Assembly: GCF_003660165.1 (NCBI RefSeq) | Contig: NZ_CP032828.1 | Location: 785,779-849,778 of the forward strand | Direction: 5' to 3' | DNA: 64,000 nucleotides | Origin: Sphingomonas paeninsulae | Lineage (GTDB): Bacteria; Pseudomonadota; Alphaproteobacteria; Sphingomonadales; Sphingomonadaceae | In this document: in pieces, positions 37,043-46,078 of the stretch | Layout: each line of letters begins with the position of its first letter | How positions within the stretch are numbered: position 1 is the first letter of the stretch | Position numbers and translations under genes: made by a program | Notes under the pieces: generated by a model | The model's database searches: none | What the model saw: the letters and a program-made list of their open reading frames with translations, nothing else | Told to the model about the DNA's origin: nothing

Positions 37043-37473
37043 TGGTTTACGGCGCCGCACGCGCATTGCCCGGCACGGGCATACAGATAACGACCAATCC
37101 CGACACCGAACCCTTTTGGGAAGCCGCCAAGGAGCATCGCCTGACGGCGTGCCAATGCGGCAACTGCGGGCATTTCCGTATGCCGCCGACGGCCTATTGC
37201 CCCGAATGCCAGTCGACCGAAAAAAAATGGCCGACACTGCCGGGCACTGGAACGCTGTTCAGCTATGCGATCTGCACCAAGGACCCAAAGACCGGTGAGC
37301 CGTATGTTTATGTGCCTGTCGTCGTCGATCTCGATGGTGCGCCGGGGACGCGGCTGGTCAGCAACCTGACCGGTATCGATGCGGACGATGTGAAAATCGG
37401 CATGAAATTGACCGTGGATTGGAACCCGATCGAGGGCGATTGGGTGCTGCCGGTATTTAGGCCGGGGGCATGA
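37042..37473 (+). CDS. DUF35 OB-fold partner of the thiolase-like protein
   Basis: A 143-residue protein with rubredoxin-like zinc ribbon: C39-x2-C42 and C53-x2-C56 (CGNC and CPEC), followed by an OB-fold (GTLFSYAICT, LVSNLTGIDADDVKIGM). DUF35 proteins bind thiolase-fold partners and are required for the Ltp2 aldolase in steroid side-chain cleavage. The ATG at 37042 overlaps the preceding stop (TGATG). The pairing is strongly supported by order; the exact substrate is not. Confidence 0.88.
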   Translation: MVYGAARALPGTGIQITTNPDTEPFWEAAKEHRLTACQCGNCGHFRMPPTAYCPECQSTEKKWPTLPGTGTLFSYAICTKDPKTGEPYVYVPVVVDLDGAPGTRLVSNLTGIDADDVKIGMKLTVDWNPIEGDWVLPVFRPGA

Positions 37474-38816
37474 GTGGGGCGATGACGTTGGAGCGGGGGG
37501 TGACGGTCGAGCCGGGGGTTGCCAACCTCGACTATTTCGATCCGCAGATCGAGACGTTGCCCCGTGATAAGCTGAAAGAACTCCAGCAATTCCGGTTACT
37601 TGGCCTGCTGCCCTATGCTTATGAGCGTTCGGGTCTGATCCGTCAGGTGTGGGATGCGGCGGGGGTTCATCCGTCGCAGATCACGTCGCTGGCGGACTAT
37701 GTTGCCAAGGCTCCGTTCATCGATAAGGACGCCATTCGCGCGTTTCGGGACGCAAATGACGACCCTTGTGGCGGTATTCGCATCGCAGATTACACCGAAA
37801 TCCCCCATGTTGGCTTTACTTCGGGCACAACTGGCGATCCGACACCCGTCCCGAACGGCAAGGGCAGCGCGATCGAGGCCGAAATCCTGCGGGAATTCTG
37901 GCACGTCGGCGGACGTCCGGGCGACTATATTACTTATCTGATGTTCACGTTCCGGGGCGGTATCTCGCGCACCAGTTTTCTGGGTGACGCCGGTTTCACG
38001 CCCATCACGGCCCCGCATGATCCCGCGATCCTGCCGCTGATCGTTGACGCGATCGAGCAATATCGCCCGACGGTGCTCTACATGCTGTCCACGCCGATGA
38101 TGATGGGGCTGGAGGCTTATTTCGAAAAGTCCGCCAAAGACCCGCGTAATGTTTTCAAGTCGATCAAGGGCGCAGTTTTCGGTGGTGAGCCGATGAGCCC
38201 GCGCTTCAAGGCGCTCGCCAAAAGCTGGGGCCTGGAGATTTTCGACTATACGACCTTTGGCGACGTCACCGGCGCTATGGAATGTCGTGAGCATAATGGC
38301 TTTCACGGGTGGGAAGACCTTGCGCTTGCGGAATGCCTCGACGCCAATGGCAATGAAGTTGCCGACGGTGAAGTCGGCGAGCTTGTCGTCACCGCGCTGA
38401 CCGATCAATGGGCACCGCTGATCCGTTTTCGCACCGGCGATCTCGTCAAGTTCGACCGTAGTCCCTGCCCGTGCGGCCGCACTCATCTGCGGTTCTGGAC
38501 ACTTGGGCGTATGGGCGATCAGACGCTGGTTCAGGGTGTGTCGGTCCTGCCGCGCGACATTCAGGGCATCGTCGAACAGCAGCCCGAAACCCGCGCCGCG
38601 CTGTTCCAGATCATCCGGCCACAAGCCGAAATGGAAGTGCTGCGCCTGCGTGTCGGTTATGATGCCGCGACCGGCAATCCGGCGGGCCTCGCCAAACGTC
38701 TGACCGACAGCGTTACCGCCGCGCTGAAGGTGCCTTGTGAGGTCGAACTGGTGCCGAACGAAGAGTTGTTGAAGCTCGGCCCGCCACAGAAAATCCCGAG
38801 GGTGACGAAACAGTGA
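37470..38816 (+). CDS. Phenylacetate-CoA ligase-like acyl-CoA ligase (PaaK family)
   Basis: A 448-residue ligase of the PaaK branch. P-loop GFTSGTTGDPTPVP (residues ~116-128) and RFRTGDLVKFDRSPCPCGR with the typical cysteine-rich end (residues ~310-330). The C-terminal Lys lies in LKLGPPQKIPRVTK. It should activate an aryl- or cycloalkyl-carboxylate. The ATG overlaps the DUF35 stop, and the next gene starts at 38813 inside its end. Cytoplasmic. Substrate unknown. Confidence 0.88.
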   Translation: MSGAMTLERGVTVEPGVANLDYFDPQIETLPRDKLKELQQFRLLGLLPYAYERSGLIRQVWDAAGVHPSQITSLADYVAKAPFIDKDAIRAFRDANDDPCGGIRIADYTEIPHVGFTSGTTGDPTPVPNGKGSAIEAEILREFWHVGGRPGDYITYLMFTFRGGISRTSFLGDAGFTPITAPHDPAILPLIVDAIEQYRPTVLYMLSTPMMMGLEAYFEKSAKDPRNVFKSIKGAVFGGEPMSPRFKALAKSWGLEIFDYTTFGDVTGAMECREHNGFHGWEDLALAECLDANGNEVADGEVGELVVTALTDQWAPLIRFRTGDLVKFDRSPCPCGRTHLRFWTLGRMGDQTLVQGVSVLPRDIQGIVEQQPETRAALFQIIRPQAEMEVLRLRVGYDAATGNPAGLAKRLTDSVTAALKVPCEVELVPNEELLKLGPPQKIPRVTKQ

Positions 38817-39487
38817 CGGAAACCATGACCCTGCGGCCCAGTGTGGTCGCGCAATATAACGACAATGGCGTCCCCCGGCTGCTGCCGGTCAGCGAGCGCG
38901 AAGTGGGGCGTGCCGAGTCCTTCTATCGCCGGGTACTGGCGAGCGACTGGAATTTGCGCGGCCGCTTTGGCCTTATCATCGGGACACAGGGCGATGCATC
39001 GTTCCTTGCGCCGCTTGAACGGATGCTGATGTCGCGCGGCGTCGTAATCGTCAATTCCGAAGCGAATTCATGGGATGGTGCCCGGACCGAAGCGACGATC
39101 CGGCGTTTCGACGTGGCGCTGGTTGCGGTCGTTTCCGGTATCGTTCTCGATGCGATCGGCAATGCGGGTTTCGATCCGGTTGAGCTGTTCCAGGGCAAGA
39201 TCGTCTGGGCCAGCGGCGAGGGCTATACCCGGCTTCAGAGTGCAAAGGGCATCGACCTGCGCCGCTGGATCAATCTGGGTCCGGCGGTCGCGATCGAAGG
39301 GCGGCACGGTGGCGGCGCGCATGTCGATGGTCGCGAATGGAATATCGAAGCGGAGGGCGACACGACTTATGTTTCCAGTCGGCTCGACCGGGCGATGTCA
39401 TTCAGCCGCTTGCCGGTAAATCTGTCCTGCACGATCAATGATGCTCCATGCCCCGGAGGTGCGCTGGGTCCGCGGATCGTCCTTTGA
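38813..39487 (+). CDS. Degenerate PaaK-like protein (probable non-catalytic homologue)
   Basis: A 224-residue protein with no clear named family. Its layout follows the middle of PaaK-type ligases: DVALVAVVSGIVLDAIGNAG, GFDPVELFQGKIVWASGEG, and a tail INDAPCPGGALGPRIVL aligning with the 'CPCGR' region. The ATP P-loop, the RTGD hinge and the C-terminal Lys are all missing. It is about half the length of the ligase encoded just upstream, from which it may derive. Overlaps on both sides (GTGA start, TTGA end) show it is part of the operon and probably translated. Homology is inferred by eye; function unknown. Confidence 0.55.
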   Translation: MTETMTLRPSVVAQYNDNGVPRLLPVSEREVGRAESFYRRVLASDWNLRGRFGLIIGTQGDASFLAPLERMLMSRGVVIVNSEANSWDGARTEATIRRFDVALVAVVSGIVLDAIGNAGFDPVELFQGKIVWASGEGYTRLQSAKGIDLRRWINLGPAVAIEGRHGGGAHVDGREWNIEAEGDTTYVSSRLDRAMSFSRLPVNLSCTINDAPCPGGALGPRIVL

Positions 39488-40319
39488 TCCGTCTGGCTGG
39501 AAGCAACGGCATCACGCTGGCCGCTGACGAAGCGGGCGACCGTGGTGCGCCCGCCGTCATGCTGCTGCATGGTGGTGGCCAGACGCGCCATAGCTGGGGC
39601 CGCGCGGTCGAAGCTTTGGCGCGCGATGGTTTCCACGCGATCACAATTGATCTGCGTGGACATGGCGACAGCGACTGGGCTTCAGACGCCGATTATTCGC
39701 TCGGCGCGATTGCACAGGATATCCGTGAGGTTGCCGCCACCCTGTCCGCGCCACCGGCACTGGTCGGTGCGTCGCTCGGTGGGCTGGCATCGCTGCTTGC
39801 TGCGGGAGAAGGCGGTCCGTCGGTCGCGCGTGCGCTCGTTCTGGTCGATGTCGTACCACGGATCGAAATGGCAGGCGGTGAGGAAATTCGCGATTTCATG
39901 ACGGGCAATCCGCATGGCTTTGCCAATGTCGAGGAAGCCGCCGATGCGGTTGCCCGATACCTGCCGCACCGGCCACGCCCGAAGAATACCAGCGGCCTGT
40001 CCAAGAACCTGCGGCTGCGCGACGATGGCCGTTATTACTGGCATTGGGACCCGGCCATGATGGGCACCGAGGGCGTCAATTTGCGCGCAGTCGATCATCA
40101 CGAACGGCTGGAAATGGCCGCCCGCGCACTCACCGTCCCCACGCTGCTGATCCGGGGCGGCCATAGTCGCGTCGTCAGCATGGCGGGCGTCGATCAGTTT
40201 CGCGCCCTGACCCCCACAGCGAATTCGTTAATATCGAACAGGCCGATCACATGGTCGCAGGCGATGCCAACGACGCCTTTAACGCACCATTGCTCGATTT
40301 TCTGGAACGGAGCCGATGA
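39484..40319 (+). pseudogene. Alpha/beta hydrolase with a -1 frameshift at a C-run
   Basis: An alpha/beta-hydrolase: VMLLHGGGQTRHSWG, then DLRGHGDSDW, nucleophile elbow ALVGASLGGLASLL (Ser in G-A-S-L-G) and the acid loop near LIRGGHSRVV. It reads normally until the C-run 40211-40215, where one base is missing. Adding it restores HSEFVNIEQADHMVAGDAND, which carries the catalytic His, and a TGA at 40317-40319 overlapping the next ATG exactly as elsewhere in the operon. TTG start at 39484 overlaps the preceding stop. Probably a thioester or ester hydrolase if the break is an error. Confidence 0.8.
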
Positions 40320-41872
40320 AACAACACGCCGCGCTTGCCCCCTATCTTCCGGTGCACGCCTATGGCCTTGGCGACCTGTTGTACGAACAGGCGCGCAGTC
40401 GTCACGACATGATCGCGGTTATCGATGGCGATCATCGTTTCACCTACGAACAGTTGGATGAACGTGTGAACCGTCTGGCGGGCGTGTTGCGCGCGCGCGG
40501 CGTCGGCAAGGGGGACCGTGTCCTGTGGTTGGGCCAGAACAGTTTTCGTGTGCTGGAGGCGCTGTTGGCGTCGGCGCGCGTCGGAGCCATTTTCTGCCCG
40601 GCGAACTGGCGCGCGGCTCCTGCCGAACTCAATGTCATTCTGGACGATTTCGACCCCGCCATCGTGTTCTGGCAGGAAGCAGAGATCGGCGACGCCAATC
40701 GTGCGGCGCGTAAGGGGTGGAAGCCCGAGAGCAACTGGATTTGCCATGATGGTTGTGCTGGCGAGGACAGTTACGAAGAACTGCTGGCGTCCGCCGATCC
40801 CGAAACCGAATTCGCGCCGGTCGAGACATCGACGCCTCTGCTCGCCATCTACACTGCTGCATTTTCGGGGCGTCCGGGCGCGGCGCTGCTCAGTCATGAA
40901 TCGCTCATCATCATCGCATGGCTGGCGATGCAGGGGCAGAGCATCGACGAGAAATCAGGCTATCTTGTGTCTGGCCCGATGTTCCATGTCGGTGTGTTGA
41001 TGGGGACGCTGGGGACTTTCCTTGCGGGGGGACGCAATGCGTTCGTGCCCCGTGTCGAGGCGAACCAGTTGCTCCAGATGATGCAGGACGAAAAACTGAC
41101 GCACGCTTTCGTGCCGCAGCCAACCGTCGTCCAGATGCGCGAAGCCAATGCAGGCGGCAAATACGACGTCAGCAGCCTGTTCTGCGATGCCGAGCTTTCC
41201 GACTGGTCAATGCCGATGGTCATGCCGCGCGATGCACCTGCGATGAAAAGCATGGGTGGATACGGCCAGACCGAAATCGGCGGTCTGGCCGCTGTAGCTT
41301 GGATGGGTGGCACCGGAGCCGGACGCCCGGTCCCCTTCGTCGCATTCAAGATCGGTGACGAGCAGGGCAATGAATTGCCGCGCGGCGAAGCGGGCGAGAT
41401 TTTCGCACGCGGACCAATCGTGATGTGCGGTTACTGGAACAGACCCGAAGAAAACGCCCGCCGCGTCGTCAACGGATGGCACCGGACCAACGATCTGGGC
41501 AAGCGCCTGCCCGATGGCAGTATCGCCTTTGTCGGTCCCAAGACGACGATGATCAAAACGGGGATCGAGAATGTTTACCCGGCCGAAGTCGAATCCGCGC
41601 TGCGCAGCCATCCGGGCGTCGCCGACGTTTGCGTGATCGGTGTGCCAGATCCGAAATGGGACCAAAACGTAAAAGCCGTGATCGTGCGCAAGCCCGATAC
41701 CGATTTCCCGGCCGAACATTTCATCGAGCATTGCCGCGCGCTCATGGCGTCTTATAAAAAACCAAAGATCATCGAGTTCACCGAAAGCCTGCCGAAAACG
41801 CCGGTGGGCTTCGTCGACAGGGCCGCAGTCGATGCGGGCTTCGGCGGTGGTGGATATCCAAAGGTCGGCTAA
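40316..41872 (+). CDS. AMP-ligase homologue lacking the catalytic lysine
   Basis: A 518-residue ANL-superfamily protein with the overall fold: RFTYEQLDERVNRLAGVLRA, A5-like GGYGQTEIGG, YWNRPEENARRV. Three key elements are altered. The P-loop is YTAAFSGRPGAALLSH (179-194) with no SGTTGxPKG, the hinge reads TNDLG instead of TGDLG, and the A10 Lys is Phe499 (TPVGFVDRAAV; codon at 41810-41812). Such changes normally abolish adenylation. It may be a pseudoenzyme, a subunit of another ligase, or a CoA-handling variant. No frameshift, so it is maintained. Confidence 0.78.
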   Translation: MKQHAALAPYLPVHAYGLGDLLYEQARSRHDMIAVIDGDHRFTYEQLDERVNRLAGVLRARGVGKGDRVLWLGQNSFRVLEALLASARVGAIFCPANWRAAPAELNVILDDFDPAIVFWQEAEIGDANRAARKGWKPESNWICHDGCAGEDSYEELLASADPETEFAPVETSTPLLAIYTAAFSGRPGAALLSHESLIIIAWLAMQGQSIDEKSGYLVSGPMFHVGVLMGTLGTFLAGGRNAFVPRVEANQLLQMMQDEKLTHAFVPQPTVVQMREANAGGKYDVSSLFCDAELSDWSMPMVMPRDAPAMKSMGGYGQTEIGGLAAVAWMGGTGAGRPVPFVAFKIGDEQGNELPRGEAGEIFARGPIVMCGYWNRPEENARRVVNGWHRTNDLGKRLPDGSIAFVGPKTTMIKTGIENVYPAEVESALRSHPGVADVCVIGVPDPKWDQNVKAVIVRKPDTDFPAEHFIEHCRALMASYKKPKIIEFTESLPKTPVGFVDRAAVDAGFGGGGYPKVG

Positions 41873-41884
41873 GAGGAACTGACC

Positions 41885-42685
41885 GTGACCCAAGCAAATC
41901 CAACAGCCGCACCCGCAAAGGTCGCGCCCGAAGTCGCCGTTCCACGGCCTGCCGCAACGATCCTCGTACTGCGCGACGATCCGTTCGAGGTGCTGATGGT
42001 GCGCCGTCACGGGAACGGCCAATTTGCGTCGGCACTGGTGTTTCCCGGCGGTCTGGTCGACCCATCGGACCGCGATGAGAGCTGGTTGCCACTGATCGCT
42101 GGCGCGGAGGGAGTGGATACCGAAGAACGCGCGCTCGTTATCGCCGCGTGTCGTGAAACGTTCGAAGAGTCCGCATTGCTGTTGGCCCGCGACGATCAGG
42201 ACCGGACGGTTGGTTGCACCGTCGCCGATCGCAGCGACTTTCGCGCGGTCGTCGCGGCAAGCGGTGGCCGTTTGATGTTCGACGAACTTGCCCATTTCGG
42301 CCACTGGATCACGCCGCCCGGAGCACCCAAACGGTTCGACACCCACTTCTTCCTCGCCGCCGCGCCGGCAGGTCAGGAAGCTGCGGCCGATGGTAGCGAA
42401 ACTCTGGATTTCGAATGGGTGCAGCCGCATGATCTGCTCGCGCGTGCCAAAGACGGCGACCTGTCGATCCTGTTTCCGACGCGCCTGAACCTGAAACGAC
42501 TGGCCGAAAGCGATAGCGTGGCTTCGGCGATGGCTGCGGCCCGTGCACGCGAACGCTTCACCGTCACCCCGCGCGTCGAAAAGCGCGAGGGCGGTATTGC
42601 CGTCGTCATTCCGGCTGAAGCAGGATATGGCGAAACCGAGAATTTTCACCCGCAATCGAACCCAAAACCGCCGCGCGCGGCCTGA
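41885..42685 (+). CDS. NUDIX hydrolase (CoA-pyrophosphatase-like, NUDT7/NUDT19 type)
   Basis: A 266-residue NUDIX protein with a disrupted-length box: GG at residues 55-56, then RETFEES at 90-96, where R90-E91-x2-E94-E95 binds metal. An insertion between GG and RE is typical of NUDT19-like proteins. These cleave CoA or acyl-CoA to phosphopantetheine derivatives, which would regulate CoA pools in this CoA-rich pathway. GTG start at 41885. Twelve bp after the ligase homologue and 8 bp before the dehydrogenase. Confidence 0.75.
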   Translation: MTQANPTAAPAKVAPEVAVPRPAATILVLRDDPFEVLMVRRHGNGQFASALVFPGGLVDPSDRDESWLPLIAGAEGVDTEERALVIAACRETFEESALLLARDDQDRTVGCTVADRSDFRAVVAASGGRLMFDELAHFGHWITPPGAPKRFDTHFFLAAAPAGQEAAADGSETLDFEWVQPHDLLARAKDGDLSILFPTRLNLKRLAESDSVASAMAAARARERFTVTPRVEKREGGIAVVIPAEAGYGETENFHPQSNPKPPRAA

Positions 42686-42693
42686 GGAAAATC

Positions 42694-43791
42694 ATGTCGA
42701 TACTTTATGACGAACAGCAGCAGGCCATTGCTGACGAAGCCGGGCGCATCCTGACCGCACGCACATCGAGCGCGCGGTTGAAGGAATTGCTCGAGGTGAC
42801 GGGCCAGTATGACGATGTGTTCTGGGAAACCTGTCGCGAACAGGGTTGGACCGGGATCGGCATTCCCGAAGACAATGGCGGTATCGGGCTTGGATTGATC
42901 GAACTGGGGCTGGTTGCCGAAGCGTGTGGGGCGCTCGCGTGCGGTGCCCCCTTCCTCAACACCGGGTTCGGGGTGGCGCAAGCGATCCTGCGTTATGGCG
43001 ATGCAGCGACGCGTGCCGAATGGCTGCCGAAACTGGCGAGCGGCGAGGCGATTGGTGCCATCGGATTTGCCGAAGGGGCCGACATGGTTCCGGGCGGCCC
43101 GGCACTTCGTTGCACCAATGGTCGGTTGACCGGAGCGAAGCGTTCGGTTGCGGGTGGGTCTGCTGCGGATGTCGCAGTCGTGCTTGCCAGTGGTGAGCAT
43201 GGGCCGGTTCTGGCGCTTGTTAAGCTCGGACAGTCGGGGGTGACGGCGACGGCTTTCGAAACCTTCGACAACAGCCGCTGCACCGCTGATATCGCTTTTG
43301 ATAACGCGGAGGCGGTCGTTCTGGATACTCCTGACGCGTTGGCCGCAGCACAGGAAGTCCTTTCGCTTCAGGCCGTTATCGCCGCTCATGAACAAGTTGG
43401 TGGAGCAAACAAGATGATGACTGCCGCGCGCGATTATTCGCTGACGCGTCATGCTTTTGGTCAGCCGATCGGTGGCTTTCAGTCGGTCAAGCATCGGATC
43501 GCGGAGGATTATGTGCTGGTCGAACTGGCGCGCGCCAATGCGGTGCAGGCCGCCGCTTCGTTCGGGACGGATACATTTGCGGTGAATGCCGCTGCTGCGC
43601 GCCTGTCGGCGACCGAAGCTTATGACACTGTGTCGCGCGATTCCGTGCAGGTTCATGGCGGCATCGGTGTGACATGGGATGCCGATCTGCACCTCCATCA
43701 GCGCCGCGCGCGCAGTCTTGCCATCGAACAGGGACCGATGGTGTTTTGGGAAGACACACTCGTAGATCTTCTTGCAGGAGACGTCGCATGA
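42694..43791 (+). CDS. Acyl-CoA dehydrogenase, likely non-catalytic partner
   Basis: A 365-residue member of the acyl-CoA dehydrogenase family with the C-terminal signature RHAFGQPIGGFQSVKHR and QVHGGIGVTWDADLHLHQRR. The usual Glu of the catalytic loop is not seen after the last helix. Together with the gene 43788 it makes a side-by-side pair, like the two-subunit FadE/ChsE enzymes. The stop overlaps the next ATG, so the stoichiometry is probably 1:1. Confidence 0.83.
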   Translation: MSILYDEQQQAIADEAGRILTARTSSARLKELLEVTGQYDDVFWETCREQGWTGIGIPEDNGGIGLGLIELGLVAEACGALACGAPFLNTGFGVAQAILRYGDAATRAEWLPKLASGEAIGAIGFAEGADMVPGGPALRCTNGRLTGAKRSVAGGSAADVAVVLASGEHGPVLALVKLGQSGVTATAFETFDNSRCTADIAFDNAEAVVLDTPDALAAAQEVLSLQAVIAAHEQVGGANKMMTAARDYSLTRHAFGQPIGGFQSVKHRIAEDYVLVELARANAVQAAASFGTDTFAVNAAAARLSATEAYDTVSRDSVQVHGGIGVTWDADLHLHQRRARSLAIEQGPMVFWEDTLVDLLAGDVA

Positions 43792-44999
43792 CCACCGCAC
43801 TCGAAATTTATCGCGATAACGCCGCTGCATGGCTTCAGACGCAGATTGCCGAATTCGGTCGTGAAGCACGGCGCGGGCTTAGCCATGAGGAAGACCTTGC
43901 GCTGGGCCGACGCTGGCAGGCCGCGAAATTTGGCGCTGGCTATTCGGCAATCACCTGGAAGCCCGAACATTGTGGACAGGGTCTGACGGCACTCGAAAAG
44001 CTGGCGTTCGAACAGGAAGAGATCAAGCACGGCTTTCCGAACGATTATTTCGGGGTCAGCCTGGGGATGCCGGTGCCGATCATGCTCCGCTATTTGCCCG
44101 ATGGCTGGAAGCAGGAGCGCGCGACGGCTGCGCTGCGGGGCGAGGAAATCTGGTGCCAGCTATTCTCCGAACCAGCTGGCGGTTCCGACCTTGCCGGTTT
44201 GCGCACACGGGCGGAACAAGACCCTGCGACCGGCGACTGGATCATCAACGGGCAAAAGCTGTGGACGACCTGGGCGCAACATTCGGATTACGGCGTCATC
44301 GTCGCGCGCACCGATCCCAGCGTTCCGAAGCACAAGGGCCTGACCTATTACTGGGTGGACATGAAGGCACCCGGCGTCACGGTTCGTCCGGTCCGGCTTG
44401 CCGAGGGCACTTCGGAGGTGAACGAAGTTTTTTTCGACGACGTCCGCATTCCCGATTCACAACGGCTTGGGCCTGTCGGGGGCGGTTTCGGCGTGGCGAT
44501 GGAGACGCTTACGATCGAGCGTTATCAGGCGACCGATCCGGCAGGCTTCGGCCCCCCGCTCCAACTGTTCATCGACGAAGCGAAAGCCATAAAGATCAAG
44601 GGCCGCCCCGCGATCGAGGACGGACGTATCCGCGAACGCATCGCGCGCACTTATGCTATGCAGAGCGCCATGGGGGCGATCTATGAGCGTACCCTGTTGT
44701 CGCTGGCAGCCGGGCTTCAGCCGGGACCGGAAGGCGCGGTTCACAAGCTCGTTTCGGTGCGGGCGCGTCAGAAGCTGTCCGAGTTCGCGGTGGACCTGAA
44801 AGGCGTCGAGGGAATGCGTTACGACGACGATCTGACGCGCAAGGAAAGCTGGAGCAAGTCATGGATGACCGCACCGACCGGCCGCATCGCCGGTGGTGCG
44901 GACGAGATGCTGCTTAACACCATCGCCGAACGCATCCTTGGCCTGCCGCAGGATCACCGCCCCGACAAGGGCGTGCCGTTCAACCAGATCCCGCGGTAA
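43788..44999 (+). CDS. Acyl-CoA dehydrogenase, large subunit
   Basis: A 403-residue flavin dehydrogenase: WCQLFSEPAGGSDLAGLR (FAD and substrate contacts), NGQKLWTTWAQHSDYG, a C-terminal GGADEMLLNTIAERILGLP. It would introduce a 2,3-double bond in a CoA thioester, passing electrons to ETF. Last gene of the nine-gene operon, convergent with the unknown gene at 45010 (10 bp gap). Partner likely 42694. Confidence 0.88.
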   Translation: MTTALEIYRDNAAAWLQTQIAEFGREARRGLSHEEDLALGRRWQAAKFGAGYSAITWKPEHCGQGLTALEKLAFEQEEIKHGFPNDYFGVSLGMPVPIMLRYLPDGWKQERATAALRGEEIWCQLFSEPAGGSDLAGLRTRAEQDPATGDWIINGQKLWTTWAQHSDYGVIVARTDPSVPKHKGLTYYWVDMKAPGVTVRPVRLAEGTSEVNEVFFDDVRIPDSQRLGPVGGGFGVAMETLTIERYQATDPAGFGPPLQLFIDEAKAIKIKGRPAIEDGRIRERIARTYAMQSAMGAIYERTLLSLAAGLQPGPEGAVHKLVSVRARQKLSEFAVDLKGVEGMRYDDDLTRKESWSKSWMTAPTGRIAGGADEMLLNTIAERILGLPQDHRPDKGVPFNQIPR

Positions 45000-45009
45000 G
45001 TCCGGCCCG

Positions 45010-46065
45010 TCAGCCGGAACGTTCAAGCAGACCGTAGCCGACCGTTCCGTCATCCTCCCATGTGAAGCGGGCCACGCCCTGCTTCATGAGGGTCGGGGAT
45101 GTCAGGTCGCAACCATAATGTATGGGGCCGTGCGTGCCCCATGCAGGCATCCGCCACCAAAAGGCGCGGACGTCATGGGCGAGAATGCGGACGAGGCCCA
45201 GTTCATCGCAAGCCAGCTCGAACACCGAATCACGGTTCGCGGAATCGCGATCGAGATGCGGCGTCGCGATGATGCGCGCGGGATAGACCTGCCCATCATT
45301 CCAGAGGAACGCCTCGCTATGTTCATAGCCGCCGCCTTCGCGCAGGAACATCTGCGTGCCAAAGCCGCGCCGTCCGTCTGCGGTGCATCCCTCTGCCCAG
45401 CAATGCCCGGTCATCCCCGGCATCCGGCGCACGCCACGCACATGACCGCGCAGTCCGCTCCCTGAAAAAGGCAGCGTCTGGCCCTGGAAACGCACTTCGC
45501 CGCCGCCGATGACGAGATGGTCGTAGCGAAACGCTTGCGGGTCGAAACCACGGACCAGTCGGTTGCCCATCCACCATGACATCTTGTCACCCAGAGTAAC
45601 GCGGGATTCAGGGAGCAGCGCGCCATTCACCCAGGCGGGTGAAACCGTTTCGACCGTAGCCGACAAAGAAATACGCGCGACCGGCGTTTCATCGTCCACG
45701 CTGCCCGCCGCCTGTTCGGCATCCGATGTCAGCCAGACCGCCGCATCGACGATTTCTACTTGCCAGCGTTTGCCCGGCTCCACGCAATGCAGCTTTACGA
45801 ATTCAGAAGCGGGCCGCGCGGGATCGGTGAACGTGCCGGGCGACCCGTGATTGGCGCGCGCGATCCGTCCATCGGGCAGGAAAACCGTGATCGCACAGTC
45901 CATGACGCCGCCAGTGGCGCGCGGATGAATATTGAAGCCGGTGTTGCGCTCACCATCGAAGAGCCAGATGTTGAACGTCTCGATCGCTTCCGGGTCGTCG
46001 GCCAGTGGCGCGGTTAGCGCCAAATCGAGTTCGGGTGTCATTACCAGATCGGCGGGATGATACAT
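45010..46065 (-). CDS. Hypothetical protein, lipocalin-like (DUF7064/7065-like)
   Basis: A 351-residue protein rich in Trp, Gly and Thr with beta-strand pattern and short repeated motifs (FNIHPRATGGVM, GHVRGVRRMPGMTGHCW, LREGGGYEHSEAFLWNDG). No signal peptide. It resembles CrtC/AttH-like lipocalin folds seen in acyl-CoA gene clusters, but this family call is from memory and weak. Start at 46065 (MYHPADLVM) has AAGGA 10 bases upstream. Downstream partner of the sulfotransferase gene (13 bp gap). Function unknown. Confidence 0.5.
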   Translation of the reverse strand: MYHPADLVMTPELDLALTAPLADDPEAIETFNIWLFDGERNTGFNIHPRATGGVMDCAITVFLPDGRIARANHGSPGTFTDPARPASEFVKLHCVEPGKRWQVEIVDAAVWLTSDAEQAAGSVDDETPVARISLSATVETVSPAWVNGALLPESRVTLGDKMSWWMGNRLVRGFDPQAFRYDHLVIGGGEVRFQGQTLPFSGSGLRGHVRGVRRMPGMTGHCWAEGCTADGRRGFGTQMFLREGGGYEHSEAFLWNDGQVYPARIIATPHLDRDSANRDSVFELACDELGLVRILAHDVRAFWWRMPAWGTHGPIHYGCDLTSPTLMKQGVARFTWEDDGTVGYGLLERSG

Positions 46066-46078
46066 GGGGGTCGTTCCT

